Shown: piece by piece, positions 35,422-44,862 of the stretch
Position numbering within the stretch: position 1 is the stretch's first letter
Layout: the number at the start of each line of letters is the position of its first letter
Assembly: GCA_016712535.1 (NCBI GenBank)
Contig: JADJQW010000002.1
Location: 372,001 to 436,000 of the forward strand
Origin: Flavobacteriales bacterium
GTDB lineage: Bacteria > Bacteroidota > Bacteroidia > Flavobacteriales_F > PHOS-HE28
DNA length: 64,000 nucleotides
Direction: 5' to 3'
Translations under genes and position numbers: made by a program
The notes under the pieces: model-generated
What the model saw: the letters and a program-made list of their open reading frames with translations, nothing else
Databases searched by the model: none
What the model was told of the DNA's origin: nothing

Positions 35422-36200
35422 CGGCACACGCTGATGTGATAGCAGGCCTGCTGCTTCTCCTTGGTGGCGCGGATCCGTTTATCGCGCTCACTGTGCTCGG
35501 CGATCACTTCGGCGAGCGTCTCGGCCAGGTACACCTGCTGGCACGCCTGAAGGTCGAGCATGCCGCCCTGCCGGTCCACGAACTTCATATAGGAAAGGTC
35601 CATGCTCGTGCCGTGGGTGTGCGGGGCAAGTTCATCGCGCGTGGCGTTCACGTTGCCGCGGCCGAGCTTGCGCTGGTCGTCCTTGGTGCGCAGCAAGCTG
35701 GTCACCCGGATGCGCGCATCGGCAAGGTCCGTGTCGGCGATGCGGGCCTTGAAGTCCTTGGCGATGGCGTGAAGCGCGGCGGCGGCATTGGCCGTGAGGT
35801 AGGGCGATCCGTGATCCATGGGCGCCACCCAGATGCGCTCGTCGCTCTCGATGCGCACCAAGTTGATCGATCCTTCGGCGAGCGCCTTGCTCAAGGCGGC
35901 ATCGTCCTTCAAGGGCTTGATGCCCGCTTTTGCTGACGAATGCTTGTAGGCAGGCAGCTTGGCGTTCAGCTTGGGGCTATGGTTCTTGAAAGGGTATTCG
36001 GAGCAGGTCATGGCTGCGCGCGGGGCTATCGCGACCGGTGCCGGCGGCGCAGCCTCCTTTCCGCCAGCGCGCACCAGCAGGACCACGAGCGCTGCCGGAA
36101 TGAGCAGCACGGCGCCCACTTTACGCCAGCTCAGGCGCCTGCGCTTCTGGCGCGGTGCAGGGTCTTGGGTGGCGCCTGTTCGGCGGTTCACGCTGCTCAC
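35418..36200 (-). CDS. membrane-anchored DUF5715/M15-like protein
   Basis: The product is 260 residues with a basic N-terminus and one membrane anchor (KVGAVLLIPAALVVLLVRAGG). The periplasmic part contains VTSLLRTKDDQRKLG and THGTSMDLSYM, which resemble the zinc-binding S-x-H-x-x-G-x-A-x-D motif of M15 (VanY/D,D-carboxypeptidase-like) peptidases. A role in peptidoglycan trimming is inferred; the metal site looks plausible but not complete by eye. Translation most likely starts at a GTG (36198-36200). Confidence 0.7.
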   Translation of the reverse strand: MSSVNRRTGATQDPAPRQKRRRLSWRKVGAVLLIPAALVVLLVRAGGKEAAPPAPVAIAPRAAMTCSEYPFKNHSPKLNAKLPAYKHSSAKAGIKPLKDDAALSKALAEGSINLVRIESDERIWVAPMDHGSPYLTANAAAALHAIAKDFKARIADTDLADARIRVTSLLRTKDDQRKLGRGNVNATRDELAPHTHGTSMDLSYMKFVDRQGGMLDLQACQQVYLAETLAEVIAEHSERDKRIRATKEKQQACYHISVCR

Positions 36201-36277
36201 ACGGCAAAGAAGCGCACGGGTACATTTGCCGCCCGCCGTCGCGACGCCTGTTTTTCAAGGTTGCGCGGTGCATGACC

Positions 36278-36350
36278 GGGCCTGTAGCTCAGCGGTCAGA
36301 GCAGGGGACTCATAATCCCTTGGTCGCAGGTTCAAATCCTGCCAGGCCCA
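36278..36350 (+). tRNA. tRNA with CAT anticodon, probably tRNA-Ile2 (lysidine-modified)
   Basis: A complete cloverleaf of 73 bases: acceptor GGGCCTG/CAGGCCC with discriminator A, D arm GCTC...GAGC, anticodon loop CTCATAA, T loop TTCAAAT. CCA is not encoded. The anticodon CAT allows elongator Met or Ile2. The segments around GACTCATAATC and TTGGTCGC resemble the E. coli tRNA-Ile2 sequence as I recall it, and the acceptor has C4-G69 and C5-G68, which favour TilS recognition. Confidence 0.9.
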
Positions 36351-36406
36351 CAGCGCCCGCCGAAGCACGAAGTGCGGAGGCTGGCCGCTTTCGGCGCGGC
36401 GTGCCT

Positions 36407-38206
36407 TCAGTACGGATTGACCGCATTCACACGCATGTACACGTCGTCGATCAGCACGTGCGAGCGGCGATCCTTGTCCCAGAGGTAGAACTTGAGGCGA
36501 TCGCCTTCTTCCAACGGGGGCACCGGGATTCGATATTCGATTCGCTCCCAGGTGCCGGGCTTCGCTGGCATGGGATTGAACGGGAAAGGCTCGTAGTAGG
36601 CCACGGAGCCATCGGCCTTGCGCACATCGGTGACGGCGAGCAGATGGTGCGCGTCGCGGCTCTGCTCCTCGCGCCGCTGAAGCCCCACCTCGAGGTAGAG
36701 CGCGCGCCCGGTCGGTAGAACATCCGTGCTCGCCTCGAACTGCAACCCGTACTCTTCGCCGCCATCGAACACGGCGGCGTTCCCTCCACTGAAGGCATCG
36801 CTTCGGCTGCGGACGGCGCCGCCACCCCAATGCTTGCAGGCATGCTCGAAGTCGCAGCTCTCCTCAAGCACGGGGCTCATACCGTTCGGATTGAACGGAG
36901 GGCCCTGTGAGTTGCCGCCGAGCGCCTGCCGATAGGAATCATCCCAGCGCAGGAAGGCGTACGCGTACTTCACGCGGTCCATGCTCTCCGGATGAAGGAT
37001 GCCCGCTCCGTATTGCCACATCTGGAAGAGCAGCAGCGCGCAGCAGAGCAGGATGAAGGCACGGGCGATGAGCAGCCAGCGCGTGGCTGCTGCCTGCAAC
37101 AGGAAGGCCATCGGCAATGCCAGCACGGGATAGTGATCAACGAATACGCGGCTGCCGAAGCCGCTGCCGTAGTACCAGATCCACCAAGCACTGATCACAT
37201 AGAGGTTCGCGGCCCAATAGAGCAGCATGCCGATGCCACGAGCGCGGTCCTTCAGCAGCAGCCTAGCCGTGCCGAAGAGGGCGACCAGCAGCACAGGTGC
37301 CCATAGGAAGAGCCCGCGACGGAAGCCGAAGAGCACCTTCAGCACTTCGGGCCGGCCCCAATGGAAGCCTTCGCCCGTGTACCCGTAAGCGTACCATTTA
37401 CCGATTTGCACATGCCAGAGCAAGGGCTGTATGAGGACCACCGCTCCGCATGCGATGACGGCGAACATGAGGACCATCGGATGCCGGATGGCGCGCTTCG
37501 CCGCATCGCACCATGCGCCGCCAAGCACCACAGGCAACGCGAGCACCACCAAGCCGTTCACCGGGCGGATGATGACAATGAGGCCGAAGAGCGAGGCCGC
37601 AGCGATAATCCACCAAGGTGCCCCATCGGTTCCGAAGCGATGCACGGCAAGCAGGAATGCGCTCACCGCACAGAACGAATACACATGCGACCATCCGGGC
37701 TGCAGCGCGCTGTACTGCATGAGCTGAGTGCCGAAGCCGATGGCGATGAGGATCCAGGTCACCGTGCTTTCCGTGAACCCCATTCGCCGGAGCAGGGCAC
37801 GCATGGCAAGCAGGCCAATCAGCAAATAGCACCACGCGCCGACGCTCAGCGCCTTCATTTCGTAGTCGCTCAAGCCATCGTGCGGTGCTTTCGGGTCGCT
37901 CAGCGCCAAGTCGTGGCCGATGAGGAACCACGGTGCCATCATCACCGCGGTGCCGCAGTAGTATTTGTTCAGCGTGCCGGTGGGCGTGTGGCGAACGTAT
38001 TCCCACACGGCTTTCTCATGGCCGAGGTCATGCCGGATGAAGAGCGCTTGCAGGTAGCCGTAGTACCCTTTCACATCGCTGCGCACCACGGCATCGGCAA
38101 GGCCTGCCGCGGTTCCGGGCCAGAGGCCGCGCACGCTGATGGCCGCATTCAGCGCAACGACCGCCAGGACGACGATCAACGAAGGGGCAGAGCGGCGCAT
38201 GCGCAT
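36407..38206 (-). CDS. polytopic membrane protein, possibly a GT-C type glycosyltransferase
   Basis: The product has about 600 residues. The first ~420 have roughly ten to twelve hydrophobic helices. An early periplasmic loop with two acidic residues (VVRSDVKGYYGYLQAL) sits where GT-C glycosyltransferases keep their catalytic acids. The last ~150 residues form a soluble beta-sandwich-like domain (CDFEHACKHWGGG, ALYLEVGLQRREE, LIDDVYMRVN) that may bind carbohydrate. No family is firmly recognised. The ATGs at 38206 and 38200 are equally possible starts. Confidence 0.65.
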   Translation of the reverse strand: MRMRRSAPSLIVVLAVVALNAAISVRGLWPGTAAGLADAVVRSDVKGYYGYLQALFIRHDLGHEKAVWEYVRHTPTGTLNKYYCGTAVMMAPWFLIGHDLALSDPKAPHDGLSDYEMKALSVGAWCYLLIGLLAMRALLRRMGFTESTVTWILIAIGFGTQLMQYSALQPGWSHVYSFCAVSAFLLAVHRFGTDGAPWWIIAAASLFGLIVIIRPVNGLVVLALPVVLGGAWCDAAKRAIRHPMVLMFAVIACGAVVLIQPLLWHVQIGKWYAYGYTGEGFHWGRPEVLKVLFGFRRGLFLWAPVLLVALFGTARLLLKDRARGIGMLLYWAANLYVISAWWIWYYGSGFGSRVFVDHYPVLALPMAFLLQAAATRWLLIARAFILLCCALLLFQMWQYGAGILHPESMDRVKYAYAFLRWDDSYRQALGGNSQGPPFNPNGMSPVLEESCDFEHACKHWGGGAVRSRSDAFSGGNAAVFDGGEEYGLQFEASTDVLPTGRALYLEVGLQRREEQSRDAHHLLAVTDVRKADGSVAYYEPFPFNPMPAKPGTWERIEYRIPVPPLEEGDRLKFYLWDKDRRSHVLIDDVYMRVNAVNPY

Positions 38207-38262
38207 ATCAAAGGGGCCGTGAAGATGGCGATCGCCGGACCTTCGCACCGATTGCTCGCCGC

Positions 38263-39048
38263 ATGCGCTCCGTCTCTCTCGTGATCCTGGCCGCTGGCAA
38301 CAGCACGCGTTTCGGCAGGCCCAAGCAGTGGGAGCCGGTCGGGCCCAAGGGCGAAGCGGTCCTCGACATCACGCTGCGCGATGCGTTCGCCCACGGCTGC
38401 GATGAGGCGCGGATCGTCGTGAGGCCCGGTCATGCTGACATGGCCCGTGAGCGCTACCAGAGCAACCCGCTGGTGAAGATCATGGAGCAGCCCGAGCCAT
38501 CGGGAACAGGTCATGCGGCCTTGGTGGGCATGGAGCACGCTGTCGGGACCTGCATCGTGGCCAACGGCGATGACTTGTATGGGAGGGAGTCGCTGCGCAT
38601 CGCCATGGAGCATGCGCGAGATGGCCAAGCCGATGAGCATGCACTGGTAGCCTTCGGCCTGGGCCGCACGCTTTCCCCGAGCGGGCCGGTGAATCGTGCG
38701 GCTTGCAGGAACGAAGGCGATCGGTTGGCCGGCATCGAAGAAGTGACCGGGCTCCGGCTCGATGCCGGTGGCGAGATCCGCGATGGGAGCGATCGCACGT
38801 GGAAATCGGATGCGCCGGTGAGCATGAACCTCTGGGTGTTCCGTGAGCGATTCGGATACCTGCTCGCGGAGATGCACCGTGGAAGAGCGCCTATGCCAGC
38901 AGCGGAGTTGGGCTTGCCGGACGCTGTGGAGCACGCCTTGGCCGCTGGCCACGCCTTCCGAGTGCTGCGCACGCCTGATGCCTGGCATGGCCTCACCTTC
39001 GCCGCCGATGCCGACCTTGTGCGGCGAACCCTGGCCCAGCAGCCATGA
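38263..39048 (+). CDS. sugar-1-phosphate nucleotidyltransferase
   Basis: This 261-residue protein has the nucleotidyltransferase signature LVILAAGNSTRFGRPKQWEPVG, the PSGTGHAAL substrate loop and the metal-binding VANGDDLYG. It transfers a nucleotide onto a sugar 1-phosphate. It overlaps the downstream NahK-like kinase by four bases (ATGA), so the pair is very probably one pathway: the kinase makes HexNAc-1-P and this enzyme makes the UDP- or GDP-sugar. Sugar and nucleotide specificity cannot be read from the sequence. Confidence 0.85.
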   Translation: MRSVSLVILAAGNSTRFGRPKQWEPVGPKGEAVLDITLRDAFAHGCDEARIVVRPGHADMARERYQSNPLVKIMEQPEPSGTGHAALVGMEHAVGTCIVANGDDLYGRESLRIAMEHARDGQADEHALVAFGLGRTLSPSGPVNRAACRNEGDRLAGIEEVTGLRLDAGGEIRDGSDRTWKSDAPVSMNLWVFRERFGYLLAEMHRGRAPMPAAELGLPDAVEHALAAGHAFRVLRTPDAWHGLTFAADADLVRRTLAQQP

Positions 39049-40133
39049 GCGAGACCCGCGCTTCCGTTCTCAGCACCATCTGCGCCGCCTTCGGCATCGA
39101 GCTGAATGGCCACGATTGCGCGCCCTTCGGCAACGGCCTCATCAACCAGACCTACCTGCTCCGCAACCGGCATGGCGACGACCATTGGATCCTGCAGCAG
39201 GTGAACACCAGCGTGTTCAAGCAGCCGCAGCTCATCGCCTACAACAATTACCTCGCGGCCGAGCATCTGCGCAACCACCATCCGGAGTACCGCTTCATGC
39301 GCGGGCTGCGCACCACCGATGGGCGTGACCTCTACATCAACGAAGCGCTGGGCGCATGGCGCGTGTTCCCTTACTTCCCCAATACGGTGAGCTTCGAGGG
39401 AGCTGTTTCTCCGGAGCAGGCCCGTAGCGCCGCGCAGCAGTTCGGCCTGCTCACGCGGAACCTTGAAGGCGTGTATGTAGGTGCCTTCAAGACCATCATC
39501 CCCGATTTCCACGATCTGGCAGCGCGCTACGCCCTGTTCCAGCAGGCCGTGCGCAATGCACCCGTGGAGCGCAAGGACCGCGCGCGCGATGCCATCAGCC
39601 ATTTCCTGAACAATGCCGGCATCGTCGATGAGTTCAGGGTGACCATGATGGACCCCGGCGTTCGCACGCGGATCACGCACAACGACACCAAGGTGAACAA
39701 CGTGCTCTTCGACAAGGGCACGGGTGAGGCGGTGTGCGTGGTGGACCTCGATACGCTCATGCCGGGCAAGGCGCTCTTCGACCTCGGCGATATGATCCGC
39801 ACCTTCATCTCGCCTGCTTCGGAAGACGATCCCGACCCCGCCCATACCGAAGTGAATGAAGAGGTGTTCGAGAAGCTTGTGGAAGGCTATTTCTCCGAGA
39901 TGGCCCCGCTGATGAGCCTGAGCGAGCGCTCACTGGTGCATTGGAGCGGTCAGATGCTGATCTACGAGCAAGGCATCCGCTTCCTCACGGACCACCTGCA
40001 CGGCGACCTCTACTACCGGATCGACCGCGAAGGCCACAACCTCGACCGCGCGCTGAACCAGATGCACCTGCTCAAGCGCTACATGGCCATGCAGCGGCCG
40101 TTGAATGATCGCATCCGGCACCTTGTTGCCTGA
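39045..40133 (+). CDS. NahK-like N-acetylhexosamine 1-kinase (phosphotransferase family)
   Basis: The 362-residue protein belongs to the aminoglycoside-phosphotransferase fold. Features shared with NahK are GNGLINQTYLL, ILQQVNTSVFKQP, IIPDFHDLAARY, the catalytic THNDTKVNNVLFD and the metal-binding VVDLDTLMPG. NahK phosphorylates the anomeric position of GlcNAc or GalNAc. It overlaps the nucleotidyltransferase upstream and is followed after three bases by a GH29 fucosidase gene, which suggests use of HexNAc released from fucosylated glycans. Assignment to NahK rather than another sugar kinase is from recalled motifs. Confidence 0.85.
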   Translation: MSETRASVLSTICAAFGIELNGHDCAPFGNGLINQTYLLRNRHGDDHWILQQVNTSVFKQPQLIAYNNYLAAEHLRNHHPEYRFMRGLRTTDGRDLYINEALGAWRVFPYFPNTVSFEGAVSPEQARSAAQQFGLLTRNLEGVYVGAFKTIIPDFHDLAARYALFQQAVRNAPVERKDRARDAISHFLNNAGIVDEFRVTMMDPGVRTRITHNDTKVNNVLFDKGTGEAVCVVDLDTLMPGKALFDLGDMIRTFISPASEDDPDPAHTEVNEEVFEKLVEGYFSEMAPLMSLSERSLVHWSGQMLIYEQGIRFLTDHLHGDLYYRIDREGHNLDRALNQMHLLKRYMAMQRPLNDRIRHLVA

Positions 40134-40136
40134 GAC

Positions 40137-41501
40137 ATGAGCCAGCGAGCCGCTTCGATCGCTATGGCCTTCGCACTTGGCGGATCTGCTGTTTCGCAGG
40201 AACCCGAGCCCGCACGCCACGAGCTCAAATGGTTCCAGGATGCCAAGCTGGGCATCTTCATCCACTGGGGCATCTACAGCGTGAACGGCACCGACGAGAG
40301 CTGGGCCTTCTACAGCAAGAAGGTGCCCTACGCGGAGTACATGAAGCAGCTCAATGGATTCACTGCGAGCAAGTACGAACCGGCCGCATGGGCTGATCTC
40401 ATCCAACGCAGCGGGGCGAAGTACGCGGTGGTCACCACCAAGCATCACGATGGGGTGGCGATGTACAATACCGAGCTCATCACGGGGATCGTTCGGGAGC
40501 CAGGAGTCCTGTCAGGCGGTCCACCACGGATCATCAGAACCGATCTCGCAGGAAGTGAGCATGATATCGTCACGCCGCTCTTCAGAGAACTGCGCGCGAG
40601 GGAGGTCCGGTGCGGTGCATATTTCTCCTTGATCGACTGGAGCGACTATAACTACCCGGCCTTCATGAAGGATAGCATGCGCTACACGATCAAGGATGAT
40701 CCTGCGCGCTGGCAGAACTTCCGCGACTTCTTCCAAGGCCAGATCATGGAGATCTCCACGCAGTTGAAGCCGGATCTCTGGTGGTTCGATGGCGACTGGG
40801 AGCACAGCGCCAAGGAGTGGGAAGCGGCCAAGGTGCGCGCGATGATCCTGGAGAAGAACCCGAAGGCGATCGTAAACGGGAGGCTGCAGGGCTATGGCGA
40901 TTACGCTACGCCGGAGCAGAACATCCCCGTAGAAACGCCGAAGGCGCCTGCGTGGGAACTGTGCATGACACTGGGCGAGCAATGGGGCTGGCAACCGCAG
41001 GACACCAACTACAAGAGCACGCACGACCTGATCCACATCTTCGCCGATGTGATCGGCCACGGCGGCAACCTGCTGCTGGGCATCGGGCCGAAGGAGGATG
41101 GCACTTTCACAACGGGACAAGTCTCACGCCTGGAAGACCTCGGCAAGTGGACCAGCAAGCACGCAGAAGCGATCTACGGCACGCGCGCTGGTCTGCCCAA
41201 CGGGCACTTCTTCGGCCCCACCACACTTTCACAAGACAGCACCACGCTCTATCTCTTCCTTGCCAATGGCATGAGCGGCAGCGTGGAGATCAAGGGACTC
41301 GTCAACAAGATCGTTTCTGCCGAAGTCGTCGGAGCCTCAATGCCATTGCAGCACCGCGTGGTGGGCAAGATCAGCTGGAGCAAGGTGCCGGGCTTGGTCT
41401 TCATCGACATCCCTGAAAGCGTTGACGATGAGTGGATGACCGTGCTGAAGGTGAAGCTGGATGGGCCGTTGCGGTTGTACAGAGGCGAAGGCGGCTACTG
41501 A
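40137..41501 (+). CDS. GH29 alpha-L-fucosidase
   Basis: The 454-residue secreted enzyme has a signal peptide ending near AVSQE. The GH29 fold is clear: GIFIHWGIYSV, AVVTTKHHDGVAMY, and the nucleophile Asp218 in PDLWWFDGDW. A C-terminal beta-sandwich begins after residue ~350. The catalytic nucleophile is present; the acid/base cannot be fixed by eye. It is the third gene of a tight plus-strand unit with the nucleotidyltransferase and kinase. The segment near residues 120-160 has less typical codon use than the rest. Confidence 0.92.
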   Translation: MSQRAASIAMAFALGGSAVSQEPEPARHELKWFQDAKLGIFIHWGIYSVNGTDESWAFYSKKVPYAEYMKQLNGFTASKYEPAAWADLIQRSGAKYAVVTTKHHDGVAMYNTELITGIVREPGVLSGGPPRIIRTDLAGSEHDIVTPLFRELRAREVRCGAYFSLIDWSDYNYPAFMKDSMRYTIKDDPARWQNFRDFFQGQIMEISTQLKPDLWWFDGDWEHSAKEWEAAKVRAMILEKNPKAIVNGRLQGYGDYATPEQNIPVETPKAPAWELCMTLGEQWGWQPQDTNYKSTHDLIHIFADVIGHGGNLLLGIGPKEDGTFTTGQVSRLEDLGKWTSKHAEAIYGTRAGLPNGHFFGPTTLSQDSTTLYLFLANGMSGSVEIKGLVNKIVSAEVVGASMPLQHRVVGKISWSKVPGLVFIDIPESVDDEWMTVLKVKLDGPLRLYRGEGGY

Positions 41502-41513
41502 GGAGGATCACCC

Positions 41514-43394
41514 TCACCTGACTACGATCTCATCACAGAACAGCCAGCATTCGCCTTTGCTGCCGTGCCAAGCGGGTAAGGCGCCGAGGTTCTTCGCGGT
41601 GATGCGGATGTAGCGGCTAACAGGACCGGGGATCACCTCATTCTTCAGCGTCAGGATGTGCGGAGCTCCTTTCTGTTTCTGAAGCGGAACCGCAGTCTTG
41701 TCGAATGCCGACCAGCTGACCTCATCCGTTGATGTTTCGATGACCATTTCGGACGGAAGGAATATCCAACTCTGCTGATCCTGTAAGAACGTCGCTTGGA
41801 TGGTCAGGACAGTGGCCGATACTCCTAGATCGATTATCGCCACCATGTCCTTGCCGTACCAGCCCTGCCAGCCGAACTGGTAGTTGGCGCTCGCACGGAA
41901 GCCGTCGATCAGCGCATCGGGGCCGCCGCCCGGGTAGCGCGCATCAGGTGGGGTCTCGAAGGTGATCTTCTTGCCAACGGCGAGGTGGTTCACCGCGCCG
42001 TGCTTAAGGTGCTCGCTGAACTCCTTGAAGTACTCATCCGGTGTATTCCGCGTCTCATGCAGCAGCAGATGGCCATGCTTCTTCGTGCGTGACACGAAGG
42101 TCTCGAGCAACTCCACGTAATACGTCTTCGCGTGCCAATGCCCAACACTGTCCTTCTCGAAGAGGCCATTCGCAGCGTGCGGCATCGCCCGCGCCACTTC
42201 CAGCTCCGCGTACATGATTCCTAGCCGCGCATCCTCCACGCGCCATGCGTAGATCGTGTCTTCATCGAATGTGGCCGCCTCCGCGCTGTTGAAGAGCATC
42301 TTGTACTTGGCCAGGTTCTCCGGGCTGAGGTAGCCGTCCTTATGCGCTTGGGGGTGCTCGTAGAGCGTGAGCGGCTTACCGCTCTTGTCCAATTCCTCTT
42401 CCAGCAGGCGGGTGTATTTGTCGATGTACACGCCCGCATCGCCGTAGAAGGTGTCCATGAACTGCCAGCGCAGTGAATCCACGTTCAGGTCCGGGTTCCA
42501 CATGAGCTTCGCGAGCAGATAGGTGCGGAACTCGGGCATCTCCCCGCCGGGCGATGAGAGCCCTTGCTCGAAGACCATCGGCACGCCGGCATCGCGGAAG
42601 AGCTGCAGATTCGGTTGCAGCACTTTCCAATTCGGGAAGGGCATCACCAGGTGCGAGAAGTTGATCACGTAGTCCCAGACGATGATGTTGTGGGTGAGCG
42701 CTGACCAGTCACGCAGATCCGCGGTGAACGAGCCGGGTTGATCCCGCGATGCGATCGGCCGGCTGCGGTCCTCCTCGATGCTGCAGAGCATGGTGTTCAC
42801 GTTCGGCCGCGGCCTGGTGACCTTCGGCGCGCTGCGGCTGTACTGGTAGGCGAGCGTACTGATGACCTTGTCCGGGAAGCTGTCGGCCACCGCGTTCGCG
42901 AAGCGGAGTATGCTGCCGCTCGGTGAACCTTCGAGGCTGTCGGTGCGGTGGCAAAGCGCGCACTGGCAGTGGTTGTAGTTGTCCATCTGGCTCACGCTCC
43001 AGTAGCGGGCAGCAGGCTTGCGGGCCATCATCGCACGCAGACTGTCCACGGTGATGCGGAGCACCTCGGGGTGGCTCAGGCATAGCTGGTCGGGAACGCG
43101 CACGCCATTCCGTTCCGCGAAGTACTCCGGGTGTGCCTCGAACTGTGCAGGCGGAACGAAGCGGTGCATGGTGTGGACCCAGAGGCCCCACTTGGGGTCC
43201 TCGCTGTCGCGGGTCTTGATCACTTGGCGGATCCGGTGTTCCGCGGCGTAGGCGCTGTCCCTGGCCGGGTGGGTGAAGGCCATGCGGAAGGAGAAGGGAG
43301 AGGTGTCTTGGGCGAAGGATGCGGTGGAGAGGAGTGCGAATGCGAGGCTCACGCACAGTCGCGAATACTGCCGGGAGGTGATGGCTTCATACAT
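41514..43394 (-). CDS. DUF4838-domain protein with C-terminal discoidin-like domain
   Basis: The 626-residue secreted protein has a signal peptide (LCVSLAFALLSTASFAQ). The DUF4838 core is well conserved: WGLWVHTMHRFVPPAQF, HPEYFAERNGVR, QLCLSHPEVL, YWSVSQMDNYNHCQCALC and VISTLAYQYSR. This family resembles glycoside hydrolase families acting on glycosaminoglycan- or HexNAc-containing glycans, but its activity is not established to my knowledge. Residues ~480-626 form an F5/8-type C-like carbohydrate-binding domain. It converges with the first fucosidase and runs with the second fucosidase and GH109-like genes. Confidence 0.85.
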   Translation of the reverse strand: MYEAITSRQYSRLCVSLAFALLSTASFAQDTSPFSFRMAFTHPARDSAYAAEHRIRQVIKTRDSEDPKWGLWVHTMHRFVPPAQFEAHPEYFAERNGVRVPDQLCLSHPEVLRITVDSLRAMMARKPAARYWSVSQMDNYNHCQCALCHRTDSLEGSPSGSILRFANAVADSFPDKVISTLAYQYSRSAPKVTRPRPNVNTMLCSIEEDRSRPIASRDQPGSFTADLRDWSALTHNIIVWDYVINFSHLVMPFPNWKVLQPNLQLFRDAGVPMVFEQGLSSPGGEMPEFRTYLLAKLMWNPDLNVDSLRWQFMDTFYGDAGVYIDKYTRLLEEELDKSGKPLTLYEHPQAHKDGYLSPENLAKYKMLFNSAEAATFDEDTIYAWRVEDARLGIMYAELEVARAMPHAANGLFEKDSVGHWHAKTYYVELLETFVSRTKKHGHLLLHETRNTPDEYFKEFSEHLKHGAVNHLAVGKKITFETPPDARYPGGGPDALIDGFRASANYQFGWQGWYGKDMVAIIDLGVSATVLTIQATFLQDQQSWIFLPSEMVIETSTDEVSWSAFDKTAVPLQKQKGAPHILTLKNEVIPGPVSRYIRITAKNLGALPAWHGSKGECWLFCDEIVVR

Positions 43395-43416
43395 GAGCTC
43401 CTTGCGGTTGAAACTG

Positions 43417-44862
43417 CTAGAATTCGCTGTTCTCGAATGCGACCTTCATGACAACAGGTAGCTCAGTTGAGCCCCTCACTGATCTGGGCAACCGGAGGGT
43501 CAGGCCCTCTTTGGTCCGAGCGAAGCCCACCTTGCCGTGTCCTAGGCAACTAACCTGTTCCCCATAGACCGGGCTTGAGAAAGGGATCGTGACAGTTCCG
43601 GCTCCAACCACCTTTGGATCGAGGAAGACGTAAGCCGCCTTCCGCTCTCCAGCGCGCCAAGCAAATGTTCTTCCCATTGCGCCGGGCAAGTCACCAACAT
43701 AGGATGCCCTCGTCCCATACACCGCCTCTCCATTCACCTTCAGCCATTCTCCCACTTCCTTCAGGCGCACGTATGCTGTTGAGTCCAGCTGCCCATCGGG
43801 ACCGGGAGCCACATTCAACAAGAGACTTCCTCCGCGCGACACCACGCTCACCAAGGTGCGGATGATCTCGTCGGTGCTCTTGTACTTTTCATTCGGTACC
43901 CAGCTCCAGCTGGTGCCCATGGGCATGCAGGTCTCCCAGGGCACGCCAAGGTCCGCGTCGGGCACATGGCCTTCGGGCGTCACGTAGTTCTCGTATTCGC
44001 CGCCCACGGTGCGGTCCACCACGAGCAAGCCGGGTTGGTGTTTGCGTGCCATGGTCGCGATGCGCGGCATGTCGATGTCCTGCTCAATGGTGATGGCCTT
44101 CTGCCAGCTCACGCTCGTGTCGATGCTGCTGAGCGGGCGCACCCAGCCACCATCGAGCCAGAGGATGTCCACCGGGCCGTAGCCGGTCATCAGCTCCTCG
44201 ATCTGCGTGAAGGTGTAGTCCTTGAAGGCCTGCCAGCGCTCGGGATGCTTGGTGGGCAGGTAGTTCACGCTGCGGTCCTTGGGCGGGAAGTAGCGCCACC
44301 AATAGTCATCGCTGTGCCAGTCGGGCTTGCTGAAGTAGGCGCCGGTCCACAGGCCCTGCGCGTGGAAGGCTTCGAAGATGTGCTTGGTCACATTCGCTCG
44401 TGGGTCATCACCGTAGGCGGTGCGCGACGAAGTGATCCGGTAGTCCGTGGTCTTGGTGTCGAATAGGCAGAAGCCGTCGTGGTGCTTGGTGGTGAAGACC
44501 ATGTACTTCATGCCGGCATCCTTCGCGGCGCGCGCCCAATGCTCCGGATCGAACTTGACCGGATCGAAGGTTGTGGAGAGCGCCTCGTAGTTCTTCACGT
44601 ATTCACTGTAGGAGGCGCCATGCTCGGGTTTGCGCCTGCACCAATCCTCGTCCTCCGGGCAGATGCTCCAGCTCTCCACCACGCCCCACTGGCTGTAAGG
44701 ACCCCAGTGCATGAGAAGTCCGAACTTGAGGTCCTTCCATTGCTCCAGCTTCTGCTGAACGAGCGGGTCGGAAGGAGGGACGTAGGGAGCCTGTGCGATC
44801 AGATGATCAGAGAATGAGATGATCAGAAAATGAAATGCCAAGCACACGAGCGCTCTCCCCAT
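43417..44862 (-). CDS. second GH29 alpha-L-fucosidase
   Basis: A ~481-residue secreted GH29 enzyme of a different subgroup from the one at 40137. It has FGLLMHWGPYSQWGVVESW, VFTTKHHDGFCLFDT, and nucleophile Asp237 in VDILWLDGGW. The C-terminal beta-sandwich is present. The start at 44862 gives a signal peptide (LVCLAFHFLIISFSDHLIAQA); an in-frame ATG at 44904 is possible and overlaps the upstream gene's end. The signal peptide's hydrophobic core is encoded inside an inverted repeat (44804-44896), which is unusual. Confidence 0.92.
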   Translation of the reverse strand: MGRALVCLAFHFLIISFSDHLIAQAPYVPPSDPLVQQKLEQWKDLKFGLLMHWGPYSQWGVVESWSICPEDEDWCRRKPEHGASYSEYVKNYEALSTTFDPVKFDPEHWARAAKDAGMKYMVFTTKHHDGFCLFDTKTTDYRITSSRTAYGDDPRANVTKHIFEAFHAQGLWTGAYFSKPDWHSDDYWWRYFPPKDRSVNYLPTKHPERWQAFKDYTFTQIEELMTGYGPVDILWLDGGWVRPLSSIDTSVSWQKAITIEQDIDMPRIATMARKHQPGLLVVDRTVGGEYENYVTPEGHVPDADLGVPWETCMPMGTSWSWVPNEKYKSTDEIIRTLVSVVSRGGSLLLNVAPGPDGQLDSTAYVRLKEVGEWLKVNGEAVYGTRASYVGDLPGAMGRTFAWRAGERKAAYVFLDPKVVGAGTVTIPFSSPVYGEQVSCLGHGKVGFARTKEGLTLRLPRSVRGSTELPVVMKVAFENSEF

